A stretch of DNA of 64,000 nt from Branchiostoma belcheri (taxonomy: Eukaryota; Chordata; Leptocardii; Amphioxiformes; Branchiostomatidae): contig NW_017802379.1 of NCBI RefSeq assembly GCF_001625305.1, positions 124,001 to 188,000 on the forward strand, written 5' to 3'. Positions 9,916-23,431 of this stretch are shown one piece after another. Below the pieces are notes generated by a model, which was not told where the DNA came from, ran no database searches, and saw only the letters and a program-made list of their open reading frames with translations. The stretch's first letter is position 1; every line of letters starts with the position of its first letter. Both the position numbers and the translations under genes were made by a program.

Positions 9916-12900
9916 ATGGCAGCAGGGAAAGAGATAGACCGGCTAGCAGAAGACAAACTTCGGCTGAAAAACTGGAAGCGGTGGGGCCCTTACCTGTCTG
10001 AGCGTCAGTGGGGGACCGTCAGGGAAGACTACTCAGAAGACGGGTCTTGGTGAGTCCTTGTTTTGTAAAATATACGAGTTTTTCTGTGTGTTAAAGTTAT
10101 GCAAATTCGTATGGCGGTCGAGTCAAATTATGATATGTCAAAAACACATGTTGCTTGCGTAAAATTCGGGCTTAGATGCCATAGCCGTCCAAATTTATGC
10201 TCCAGGATATTAGAATGCAAAGATATCTATTTGTGAGTCCCCTATTGCCATGCAAGTAGAGTGCTAACTCGGATATGGTTCAATAAAACCTGCCGTCGCC
10301 TGAACCCGGAAGTAAACTTGAGCGTGCAGAAACTTTCAAACTACTAGACAAAAATGTGTAGGAATCTCGTATCAGTTGACTTCAGAAGCCAAATTTAACT
10401 TTACAAATTATGACACTCTACTATTAGAGCTTGACAATGACTTTTTGATGCATGAAATTGACCAGGAACTGAGTGAAAAAGTACCGAGTCAGTCAGCAAT
10501 GGACTTGCCAACCCACAAATATATTGCATTTCTCAGAAGAGGAAGTAAAGACATTGGCTAACTTCCTTCTCTCTATTATACCCGGCGTGGACCTCAAAAC
10601 CGTATATGAAAGTGCAAGAGAGAAATCTTTCTGAAAAAAAGACACCCCCTGGCCACATGGGCCAATAGACTTTTTCTTTGTTTGTGGAACTCACTGAGTT
10701 TAGTGGTTTATTGCCTTCGACAAGAAGGCTATGAAATCGTTTTGGCACTGTTTGGCAGATTATGCACGACAAATTTTGAAGGCGTGGTCCGAGGTTCATG
10801 ATTTTTGGCAGGCAGATTGTCTTAGTGATGGGCATTGTCAAGGCCAAAAATGGGCTTCGTGGGGGGGGGTTCTTACGTCACTGGAGCTGACCTTTTGTGT
10901 TTGCATTTTTTGTTGTACTCCAGATAACTTGGGAATCCTTAATAAATGGTTGTCTATGATTTTTAGTTGGCAAGTTACCGTTGAGAATACGAAGGTCAAG
11001 TTCAGAAATGGGCCTCAAGGGGGGTTCCCATGTCATTGAATTTGACCTTTTGTGTTGGTTGTTATTGTTGTTAGCAGGATAATTCGAGAATCTGCAAATG
11101 GATGTTCACGATTTTTTGTGAGCAATTTACCATTGACGATAGCAAGATCAAGTTTGGAAATGGGCGTCGTGGGAGGTCCGTACATTGCTGTAGTGGGCTT
11201 TTGGTGATTGAACATTTTTAAGGGCAGGTGAAGTCTTGCTTTGGTTTTCTATCTAGGTTAAAACAACAAGTTACAGACAGGAAGCTGTCAACAGTGGCTT
11301 TTGTGGGACAAACATTTTCTTTGAATGTTTGTTGAAACAACATTGCCCCAGCCAAGAGTGCCCCAGCAGGGGCGTGCTAATTTGACAGCTCTGTGGGCCC
11401 CAGTGTGAACATCTGGTATGTGTTTTATTCGGGAACAAAGTATACTGTACACAATGGCCAGGAGGGAAGAAAACAACCTTTCGCGGCCAAACTCCCCAGG
11501 CCAATTCTCTCTCCTTTGGTGCCAAATTCTATGATCCGTATTTTCGTAGAAAGACATGGTACAGGCTTGAGAAATAGTATGTTGCTTCGTTCACAAAAGG
11601 AATCTCTGACCACTATAACTACGATAATCATCTTCAAAAAACCTACACTATACACACACACAACACCCACCAAAACAATATCACACTGTCGAAGGCATGA
11701 GCCCTCCGAACTCTAGCTGATTTCTGTGATTAAACTCATAAAAAAAGTTACTGAGCTAGTCAAGTTAACTTGCAATCCTTTAGAGGACAGTTAGCAAAAG
11801 ATAAGGGCATACATACCCCCCCCCTCAACCAAAGTCATATCAGGTACCCATTTTGCACCTTGGTGAAGCAAGTAAAGTCGTGTGGTAAATAGCCCTTCCC
11901 CAAGGACACAAAGTCTCGTCAGAAATGACAGGAATTGAATCTATGAGTATGACCCCTCTCACTCTCTCTCTCTCTCATGTCTGCTAGCCTAATCACTTAT
12001 CCATTCAATGCTGTGTAGAGCAGGTGGTTCATTTGGATACTAGCACCTGTTATTTCCTTCCAGTTGGGACTATTTTTCACACGACCAGTCTCGTTCTCGA
12101 GCGTACCGATGGGGAGAGGATGGAATTCTGGGAATCACGGACAGACAGGCGCGGCTCTGTTTTGCACTGGGCCTCTGGAATGGGAAGGACCCCATTCTGA
12201 AAGAGAGGCTTTACGGACTTACAGGTAAATTGTTTCTGTTCAGATATACACTCAAGACATGAAAGGTTCTCACTCACTCACTCACTCGCTCACTCACTCT
12301 CTCACTCACACTCTCACTCACTCACTCACTAACTAACTCACTCACTCACTCACTCACCCACTCACTCACTCACTCACTCACTCACTCACTCACTCACTCA
12401 CTCACTCACTCACTCACTCACTCACTCACTCACTCATTCACTCGCACACATTTGAAGAGAGAGAGGGAGGATCTGGATCTGTATATCCAGTATAACTGCC
12501 CTTGGCATAACACACCAGCTTCGCAGACATGTGGTGCAGCAGTAGCTGGCTACTAGTATAATACACCGAACCACCTGTTACACCTACATTGTATATAGCT
12601 ACCTTTGCACATTTAACTGTTGTTTCCCCAAATGTCAGGAACAGAAGAACTATAAATGTTATACTGATTATATCATTAATGTATACATTGTTTTATAATG
12701 GTAGGTCCAGAGGGGAACCATGGAGAAGACTGTAAGGAGTGTTATTACTACCTGGACTCCACCCCGACACATTCCTACATGCGCGCCCTCTACAAGTACC
12801 CGCAGAACGAGTTTCCCTACGCAAAACTCACAGGGGAAAACCGGGGAAGGGGTTTTCATGATCTGGAGTATGAACTGGAAGACACAGGTGAGCATACCTG

Positions 12901-15900
12901 CATTATACAGGTTTGTATTCGATTCTTAGATGTTAGGGAGCAGTAACTGTTATATTCCTTCTTCATCTAGCTATAGCTTTTCCCTCAATTTTGTACAGAA
13001 AATAATTAATCAAAGTCACAAATGGCATCCCACTGGCACTCTTGTTGTAGACTAAGTCTTGTTTTGCTGAAAATGTGAATGGACCTTTATTTGGAAGAAA
13101 AGAAGGTGGTGTTAATATATAATACTTGAGTTTTATTTTAGACACTTCACAATAAGTAGGTTGATGTCATCTTTGAAAAAAAAAACAGCCTAAGTACTAG
13201 GTCACTTATTTTCTAATTGGATCTGAGCAAAGTATTAACCTAAGGATCAATATATATGATGGGTGACTGAGTTCTATTTCCTGAGCAAAGTGCCAAATGT
13301 AAACTTCAAAGCTCTGATTCAGGCTGAGATTTCAAGTCTTATTATCCTATTCACTGATCACTCAAGAAGAAGGCTTACATATGACAGGAAAGGTTGATGC
13401 GTGGGCAATCAAGACAGGGTATGTAAAGTGAAGGTATGCCAAAAAACAGTTACTCAAGCAACTGGATATGATTTTGGAAATGGTCAGACGTTTCAGGTAG
13501 CATCCACTAGCTTTCGTCAGTGACTGAAAGACCAGAGGAGAAATGCAGGTTTATAAGCATAACCTATTTATTGATATGCAAATAAGTGAAGACTTGAGTG
13601 ATCAGTGAACTGGATGTCTACCCTTCATCGATGTAAAGTGAAGGTAATCCAGAGAAGGGTGGCTGGCCTTTGTTGTTGATTAGACATTAGGGAGAATTTT
13701 ACAACAAAGCAGTGATCTATGCAAAATGTATGACTGATGGATCACAGTGCTGTGGGGTTTATTCCAAATCCTGTTATAGTGTAAGATTATAATCTGATTT
13801 GCCCACTCTTCAAGGCAGTGGATGCGAAAAATGGTTTATAGTTTTAGCAGTTTATATGTAATCACTGAACTACACAAAATCTTACAAGCAGGACCAGGGT
13901 TTGAAATACGGTGCATACCAGCACTGGTGCAGATAACATTATGTTTCATTTTATCTAACAAAAAGTTGTTTTGAAAATGTTCATGGTCATCATCATCATC
14001 ATCTGTCCTGGTAGCAGCTATACCTACATGTATATATGTATTAAAAAAAGGTTGCTTTTGTGAAAAATCAACTTGAAGGCAACTTTATCCATTATTTGGC
14101 ACATTTGACTGCTGATGCCTCATATGACGTCAACTTTTCCAGGATTTTTAGATTTACATGACACATGACCTGATGATTTATACTTAGACTGATCGAGGAT
14201 GACTCAAATCCTTTTTTACGGTCACTCAATAGCTCACAAAATCTAGGCCGAATGTCAGAGTGCAGAGAAGTGATGTCTCCCTTATCAAACTGTAAATACA
14301 TGTAACCAGAAACTTTTCCATCATTTCTAAATTCACATCACCTGATGATTTATACTTAAAATTGATCTAGGATGACTCAAATCCTTTCTTTTACGTCACT
14401 AGACGGCTCACAAAATCTAAAGTCTGAGTGCAGGGAAACGATGTCTCCTTATCAAACTGCGAATAACCAGAAACTTTTCCATGATTTTTAAATTCACATG
14501 ACATGATGATTTATACTTAAACTCAACGATGACTCAAATCCTTTTTTTATGGTCACTCTACGGCGCACAAAATCTAGGCCAAATGTCAGAGTGCAGGGAA
14601 ACGATAAACGTCTCCCTTATCAAACCACGAATAACCGGAAATTACCCTCACACTTATCTTATCATTCCAGGTGCATTTGACGAGAACAGATACTGGGACG
14701 TGTATGCTGAATATGCCAAGCACAGCCCTGATGACGTCCTGTGTAAGATCACGGTGCATAACCGTGGTCCTGAAGAGGCTACGCTACACCTGCTGCCAAC
14801 TCTGTGGTACAGGAACACTTGGATTTGGGGCTGCACACACGAGGGATGTACCATGAAGCCAAAGATCAAGAAAACGGGGGAGGACAGTGTGAAATGTACA
14901 CACGAGACACTTGGTAGGCTACTTGTATATCACCTATTTTTTCAAGTTGTGTGACATTTTTTCACATTTGTGTGACATGTGCTCCTTCTTACCAAATAAA
15001 CCACAGGCCACCAGAAAGTTTAATTTGGCTGACACTTACAGCAGGGTAATACTAAATTACTAAGTAAATTGAATGCAAAAATCCTTCAACTTACTCAATA
15101 GTTTGAAAAATTGTATTTTCAGAAAAAAATCACACAAGCCCAATTTTTACCCTTTCCAGGACAGCCCTGACCATACTGCAACATGTAATTGTACTTGTCA
15201 ACAGTTTTACAAATTTGCTTAGCAGGTACCTCAATTAAAAACAAACTCACAGTTTATGCTTACAAACATCCTTAACAAGTGTTTAAAAGCTATACTGTTC
15301 ATGTTAACTTTACAAACTTGCTTGACAGGTGTCTGAAAATTATATCTTCATAGAAACCTTCACCTGGGCGGTTGACAAGGGACCAGATGGAAGGCTTCCA
15401 GAGCTCCTCTTCACGGAGAACGAGACCAACTCTGTCAAGTTGTTTGGAGTAGAGACTTACACCCCTTATGTTAAGGATGCCTTCCACAGGTATATCATTG
15501 AAGGTGAGACAATTGCAGTTACTAGTAGAAAACTGAACTTGTATTTCTTTGAAAACATGAATTTCAAAGTGATCTCGATCCAGTTTTACTTCACTGAACT
15601 ACCACATGTACATGTAATCTTCCACTGGTTGTGACAGAGAGGACAGATGCTATATGTACAGTATTCACATTGTGCATTAAGTTCATTGTACCAGGGAAAT
15701 TTCCCTAGCTCTTTTCGACAAGAACAAGAATAATGAACAGTGGACCATGGCATCACATTCATTGATTGTGTGACATACTGTATTGATTCGTAGAATAGCC
15801 ATAATAATTTTCTATATTGCAAAAGTTGAAGCATAGAAGAATCCAAAATCTTCAAATGTCCCATTCTTCCAGGTGAGGAAGACGCTGTAAACCCGAAAGG

Positions 15901-18900
15901 TATCGGCACCAAGGTCGCGGCACACTACGTCCTGAAGGTCAAGCCCGGGAAACAGGCCACGGTGTGCTGCAGGCTCTTCCGGGACGACCAGGCCGAGGAC
16001 GACGTTCCGACCTTCGGAGTGGCTGGGTTTGAGACTATCCTGCAGCAGAGAAAGGAAGAGGCAGAGAGCTTTTACAAGGTTTGGCACCCCCATCTGCTCT
16101 CGTCCAATCTCCTTTGCCGAATCTTATCGGAAGTACCGTTTCTATCAATAGATATACACTTACTAATAGATTTTTAGCTGTAGAAGTGTGGCTGGGTTTG
16201 AGACTATTCTGCAGCAGAGGAAGGAAGAGGCAGAGAGCTTTTACAAGGTTTGGCACCTCCATCTGCTCTCGTCCAATCTCGTTTGCCGGATCTTATCGGA
16301 AGCACCATTTCCATGAATAGACATATAATTAGATTTTTAGCTGTAGAAGTGTTGCCCCTCTTCAGAGTGGCTGGGGTTGAGACTATTCTATAGAAGAGAA
16401 AAGAAGAGGCAGAGAGCTTTTACAAGGTTTGGCACCCTCATCTGCTCTCGTCCAATCTTGTTTGCCAAATCTTATCAGAAGCACTGTTCCCATGAATAGA
16501 CATATAATTAGATTTTTAGCTGTAGAAGTGTTGCCCCTCTTTGGCATGGCTGGGTTTGAGACTATCCTGCAGCAGAGGAAAGGAAGAGGCAGAGAGCTTT
16601 TACAAGGTTTGGCACCCCCATCTGCTCTCGTCCAATCTTGTTTGCCGAATCTTATCGGAAGCACCGTTTCTATCAACAGATGTACACTTAGATTTTTAGC
16701 TGTAGAAGTGTGGTTGGGTTTGAGACTATCCTGCAGCAGAGGAAGGAAGAGGCTGAGAGCTTTTACAAGGTTTGGCACCCCCATCTGCTCTCGTCCAATC
16801 TCCTTTGCCGAATCTTATCGGAAGCACCGCTTCTATCAAAAGACGTATAATTAAATTTTTAGCTGTAGAAGTGTTGCCGCTCTTCTGAGTGGCTGGGTTT
16901 GAGACTATCCTGCAGAAGAGGAAGGAAGAGGCAGAGAGCTTTTACAAGGTTTGGCACCCCAATCTGCTCTCGTCCAATCTTGTTTGCTGAATCTTATCGG
17001 AAGCACCGTTTCTATCAACAGTAGTATAATTTGATTTTTAGCTGTAGAAGTGTGGCTGAGTTTGAGACTATTCTATAGCAGAGGAAGGAAGAGGCAGAGA
17101 GCTTTTACAAGGTTTGGCACCTCCATCTGCTCTCGTCCAATCTCATTTGCCGAATCTTATCGGAAGCACCACTTCCATGAATAGACATATAATTAGATTT
17201 TTAGCTGTAGAAGTATTGCTGCTCTTCGGAGTGGCTGGGTTTGAGACTCTATTTCTTCAGCAGAGGAAGGAAGAGGCTGAGAGCTTTTACAAGGTTTGGC
17301 ACTTTCATCTGCTCCATGAATAGACATATAATTAGATTTTTAGCTGTAAAAGTGTTGCCCCTCTTCAGAGTGTCTGGGTTTGAGACTATCCTGCAGCAGA
17401 GGAAGGAAGAGGCAGAGAGCTTTTACAAGGTTTGGCACCCCCATCTGCTCTCGTCCAATCTCGTTTGCCGAATCTTATCGGAAGTACCGTTTCTATCAAC
17501 AGTCGAATAATTGGATTTTTAGCTGCGGAAGCAAAAGCACACATCGTGTTATCGCATTCATACCCAACTGTATCAGAACAAACTGATGGGATTTTCTCAT
17601 GTATGAAATGGAGACGTATGTTTCCATAATGGGGACTGAAGCTCATCCGCTGGCTGTGTCAGTATTTACATCTTATCCCATAGCTACATTGCAGCTGGAA
17701 TTACATGATGTATCTGTGTCTGTATATAGCCGGTATAAGGCCACACCAATTTAATTTGTTGGTTCTCGGATTTTTTCAGGAAAAATATGAAGCAACAGGG
17801 CGAAAAAAAATAAAAAATAAAAACAGATCTAGGCATCCTATTATAGCCCCAAATGCTACGATAGGAGGTATGAAGTCAACACAAAAGGCTGGTTCAAAAT
17901 TTAAACAATGAATTTTGAACTTCTAATGATACTACTGCATTGAAAGATGGAATAACTATAACGACTAGGAAGAAAAGGACTGTTTTCAACTGTTCAGGGC
18001 AAAATATGAGCATTTTGCAGGTGATTCTGAATTTTTTTTTTTTTTTGCAAATCAGAAAAAAATGAAGAGGCGAATCCGAGAACCAACAAATTAGATTGGT
18101 GTGGCCTAATGATGTGTATTCAGGGTTGATAAAAGTCAATTCATTCCAGCAATTTACCAACAGTAATACATTGCATCAGATGTATATCAAAACCATCAGG
18201 ACTGAGATATGTGCAAAAATGCCTCTAGGGTAATTGTTTTGCAAACTAATTTGAGCACAATCATAGTGTTGCTTATGTTGCTACAAACACGTTGGTTTTG
18301 TCCTTGGTGCTAATTTCCACCAGGTAATACATTGCATCAGATGTATTATTATCAGAATCATCAGGACTGAGATATGTGCAATAATTTCTCTGGGGTAATT
18401 GCTTTGCAAACTAATTTGAGCACAATCATAGCGTTGCTTATGTTGCTACAAACACGTTGGTTTTGTCCTTGGTGCTAGTTTTTTGGTGAAATAACATCAT
18501 CTTGCAGACTCTTGCAGTACATGGATTTCCATTTCTGTTGTGCAGACGATGTGCTCCAAGCTGAATTCTCAACAGTACCTGGTAGCTAAACAGGCATACG
18601 GAGGCTTGCTGTGGAGTAAGCAGTTTTATCACTACATTGTCAAGGTATGTGTACACCACTCCTGGTAAATGTGAAAACAGCTGACATTTATTTGTAGGCA
18701 ACAGGATACAATTTTGTGTAATGCATAGGGAGCAGTCTCAATTTACTAAAAGAAGAAGTTTCGATTTATGATTGTATTCAGACAGCCTCTGAAATCTACT
18801 GTTAAGTGTAATCAATTGGCCTATTCATTGGCCCCCTCTAATAAAAATTAACTCACATTTTGCTTGTTGAAAGCACTGTCGCCAAGGGAAAATGATGATT

Positions 18901-21900
18901 TAAAAATTCTCTGATGGTTTCCGATTAGAAAATTGTTGAATCCGTTCATTTTCAAAAATATTTAAGTTGATGCTAATAACAATGGGAAAATTAGATGTCA
19001 TATTTCCAACATCTTAACCATGTTATGATCGTACCCAGGACTGGTTGCAAGGTGACCCTGAGCAGCCGGCGCCGCCCCCCTCCCGTAAGGCCGGTCGGAA
19101 CAGTGACTGGAGACACCTGTTCAACAGGGACGTCATCTCCATGCCCGACAAGTGGGAGTACCCATGGGTAAGGGCAGAGGTCAAGGGTTAAGCTATAAGG
19201 TTAAGGGTTAAGGGTTAAGGTTCCCCCGTCCCGTAAGGCCGGCAGGAACAGTGACTGGAGACACCTGTTCAACAGGGACGTCATCTCCATGCCAGACAAG
19301 TGGGAGTACCCATGGGTAAGGGCAGAGGTTAAGGGTTAAAGTTCAGTGGTATTCAGTCTTTAACCTTTGCAGTGTCATTCTGGTAACTGGACTGTTAAGA
19401 AGTTGAACAGTCAGGATGTCTGTTCTCTTCTGTTAATATTAGGCATCAAAAAATGGACTTAAAGTATGCATTGCACAAAATTGAATGTCTACTCTTAACA
19501 ATTGCTAGATTATGTACAGTAGTGATATCAGCTGACAAAAAGTTTGAGAGTACAACATACTGAGTGAGCATTGATGCATTTTTACCAACCACCTGCCATT
19601 ATGATAACTGTTTATTTTCCACACCACTTCATTACAAAATGTAGTTTATTTTGACTGACCTTTGCCTTTCTCTTCCCAGTATGCGTCCTGGGACCTTGCC
19701 TTCCACATGGTGGCTTTTGTGAAGATTGATCCTGAGTTTGCCAAGAACCAGCTGCTGCTGTTCCTCAGGGAGTGGTACATGCATCCTAATGGACAGGTGA
19801 GCATGTTGGAAGAACATACTTTTCACGGTTTTTGTTGGATATTTGGTCAATGTTACATCAGAATTTTGCCCATTGCAGACAATGTCTTTTCCAATACAAC
19901 ATTTGAAAACTACAAATGTACAGGACGCCATCCTTAAATATGTGAATAAGACCTTAAACGAGATGTTCTGTCAAAGGGCACAATACATAGTATTACATGT
20001 ACAAATGTATGTACCTACGTTTTCCTACATACAACAGTAAAGTGCATATAAATAAATGTATTTCCCGCTTGAGCTTTTTCAACAATTACAGTATCGCAAT
20101 TCTTTTCACCCATGATTTCAGATCCCTGCCTATGAGTTTGCCTTTGGTGACGTGAACCCCCCAGTGCATGCCTGGGCTGTACGGAGGGTTTTCAAGATGA
20201 CTGGCAAGCGAGGGTACCGGGACAGGCTCTTCCTTGCAAGATGTTTCCAGAAACTGGTCTTAAACTTCACCTGGTAAGGACAACATTTTTTTTTAGATTA
20301 TAAAGTTTATATGTAGTATTCATAGTGACTTGCTCTGTTAGCCTTGATGGCAGACTCATAGCACACTAGGCCCAGAGTTATACAGTGCACACTGGATAAC
20401 TTTAGGCCTAGTGTGCACTGGATAACTTTGGGCCTAGTGTGCACTGGATAACTTTGGGCCTAGTGTGCACTGGATAACTTTGGGCCTAGTGTGCACTGGA
20501 TAACTTTGGGTCTAGTGTGCACTGGATAACTTTGGGCCTAGTGTGCTACATCTATGGGTCTTCCATCCAGGCTATTGTTCTGTGGGCTACTATCTTTGTG
20601 GCAAGATCGGTGTAATATGACCAGCTGCTGCCGCGCCGCGTGCCTGCGAAGCTGGTGTGTTACGCCAAAAGGCGGTTATACCGGCTATACAGATACAGAT
20701 ACAAAGGATATTAAAAATACCATCATATTTTGGCTGCTGTTGTCATGTTGTAGAAGCACCACATGGTGATACTTGATGAAACTGCACCTTCCTTCTCAGG
20801 TGGGTGAACAGGAAGGACCCAGATGGGAAGAACTTGTTTGCTGGGGGCTTCCTTGGACTGGATAACATTGGTAAGTTCATTCCTTTGAATTATATTAATT
20901 ATGCCATTCGATCAGAGGGAAAGGTATCATATTACCAAATAGGCTTTTGATGTATGTGGCTACAAATCCAATGTATGCAATAATTATTTTCATACTAATT
21001 ACAAACTTAGATAAAAGTATATTATATATGTGACATTATGACATATGTGATATTTTGCATCAGAAAATGTGTGACAAATATGAAATATTTACAACTTTCA
21101 ACCTCCTCCTGTGATAATTAAGCCAGCAATCTTTTTTTTCCTGGGTTTAGAAAAATGATTAAGTATGGAAGTTCAAAATCACAAGTAAAAAGACTTTTTG
21201 TCCTTTTGTTCTTCAACAGGAGTGTTTGACAGATCCAAGCCTCTGCCACACGGAGGACAGCTGTACCAGGCAGATGGCACGGCGTGGATGGCCTTCTTCT
21301 GTGCAGAGATGCTGGACATGGCACTGGAACTCGCCCTGACTGACCCCACGTATGAGGACATGGCCAGCAAGTTCTTCGAGCACTTTGTGGCCATTGCAGA
21401 TGCCATGAACCAAGCAGGTAGTGGATTGGGTAAGTGTCAGAAGAGTTTTAGTATGGCTCGTTTCAAAACTGTACTTCTTATTTGTGAAAGAAACAACTTC
21501 AGTCTGCAATGTTGACTGGTTCAAACCTTACAGTCCTATGGCTGCACCTTGGGTCATATTGAGATCACCTGAGTTAGCGCCAAATGTCAGCTGCTCCTGA
21601 TCCTTGTGATTAAGTGCCAATAATTGTAGGCTCCTCACAATTCAGCCCTGGCTGCAAAGAGAGGGTAGCCAGCCCACCCAGTACAATACAAATACAGTAC
21701 AATGTATCTATTAAATATGGTTACCATTTAAAGCTAACTTTATTTTACCCATTAATTAAAGATTTCACTCCCTCACTTTCTGGTTTATCGTCTGTTGCCC
21801 ATCTTCAGAGGGTTAGACCATTTTGTTCATCATTTAAAGCTAACTTTTAGAATATTTCACATAAAGATGTATAGATCTACCGACAATCATTTCTGATAAA

Positions 21901-23385
21901 AATGGACTGTTACTTTACCACTTTCCAGGCCTGTGGGACAAAGAGGATGGGTTCTACTACGACCAGCTGACAGTAGACGGTGTGACGACGCCCATGCGTA
22001 TCCGGTCCATGGTGGGGCTGGTGCCGCTGTTCGCCTGTCTGGTACTGAACTCCAGCCGGCTGGAGAAGCTGGAGGGGTTCACCAAGAGGCTGAACTGGTT
22101 CATCAAGAACCGGGCGGATGTGGCACAGAATGTGAGTCAGGTTTTTGTACTTTTCCTCTGTTTTTGGAGAGATCAGTGTTTCACCTTCTCCCTGCTGCCT
22201 GTTGTGGCTTTCGGACTTGGCTCGGTCTTGCCGATGAATTGGTATAGAGTGTTCTTGTCTTAGAGTGTGATTTCAGGAAGGGGGAAGGGCCAATGAAAAA
22301 AAATTGAGCCAGGGGGAGTGCCAGTAAAAAATTTTTTACTTTTTTACTGGACCCTCTTTGCATCAGTACAAATTTGGTGTCAAATGGCTACCTTAATAGG
22401 CAGAAGGTTAAAATATTATTCTTTTATTGTGCCCTTTAGTCTTTACCCTTTTCAGAAATGTAGTGATTATACAAGGAAGCTAGTCAGTGATAAATAGATA
22501 GCTGCAGTACCATAATCAATCACCCAGAGGCGCTTTTCTCAGCCTGGTTCTTGTTGAACAAATCTGCATCCCACTCCCAGTCATTACAAGCTTAAGGGAG
22601 TACATGGTTCGTAGAAGGAGATTGACTCCGTTCCTTAATTGAATTTGGGTAGGCAATTACCGTCCCTTTCTTGGATGATCACTGGGAATTAAGTTTTGCC
22701 TTGGGCATAAACAAGCCGTGCGTTTCATCTCAACCGTACCGTTCTTCTTTCTAAAGGTCAGTTTGATAACAGAAGCTTGGCTGAATTTGATTAAGCATTG
22801 CCTGAAGCATCAGATATTGATGTGGTCTAAGGTTGGGATCCTCATGGTTACTCTTTGTCTTCAATCAAAGCGTCGTAAACTCTTTGTTGATTAAATTTTA
22901 CCTTCACATACTACTGGTATCTTTACAGTGCATGTCCATATTGACATCAAGCCAAAATACATGTACACTATGTCACAGATTAAACTTTTCTTGAGTAAAA
23001 AGCAGTGCACAGTTTTCGAAAATTACACAAAATACAAAGTACATTCAAAGCAGTGACAACCAGTGCTAGATTACAAGAAATGTAGTTCTTCAGTGAGGTA
23101 AAACTGGAGCAAGATCACTTTTTTATCTGCCACATTTTTGCCCAGATCTCGTACATGGAGATGTCGGAGGACTGTGTGGGGGACCCTGCGGTTGAGAAAC
23201 TCCTGGCCATCCCCAAGAGAGAACAGCTGGAGAAGGTGCTGAAATACATGCTGGATGAGGAGGAGTTCCTTTCACCGTACGGCATCCGCTCCATGTCTAA
23301 GGTAATCTCACTCACTCTCTCTCTNNNNNNNNNNNNNNNNNNNNNNNNNNNNNNNNNNNNNNNNNNNNNNNNNNNNNNNNNNNNN

Positions 23386-23431
<46 letters not shown>

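Noticed and set aside
19201..19220. Interstitial telomere repeat
   Set aside because: Units are GGTTAAG/GGGTTAA, not TTAGGG, and the tract is very short.
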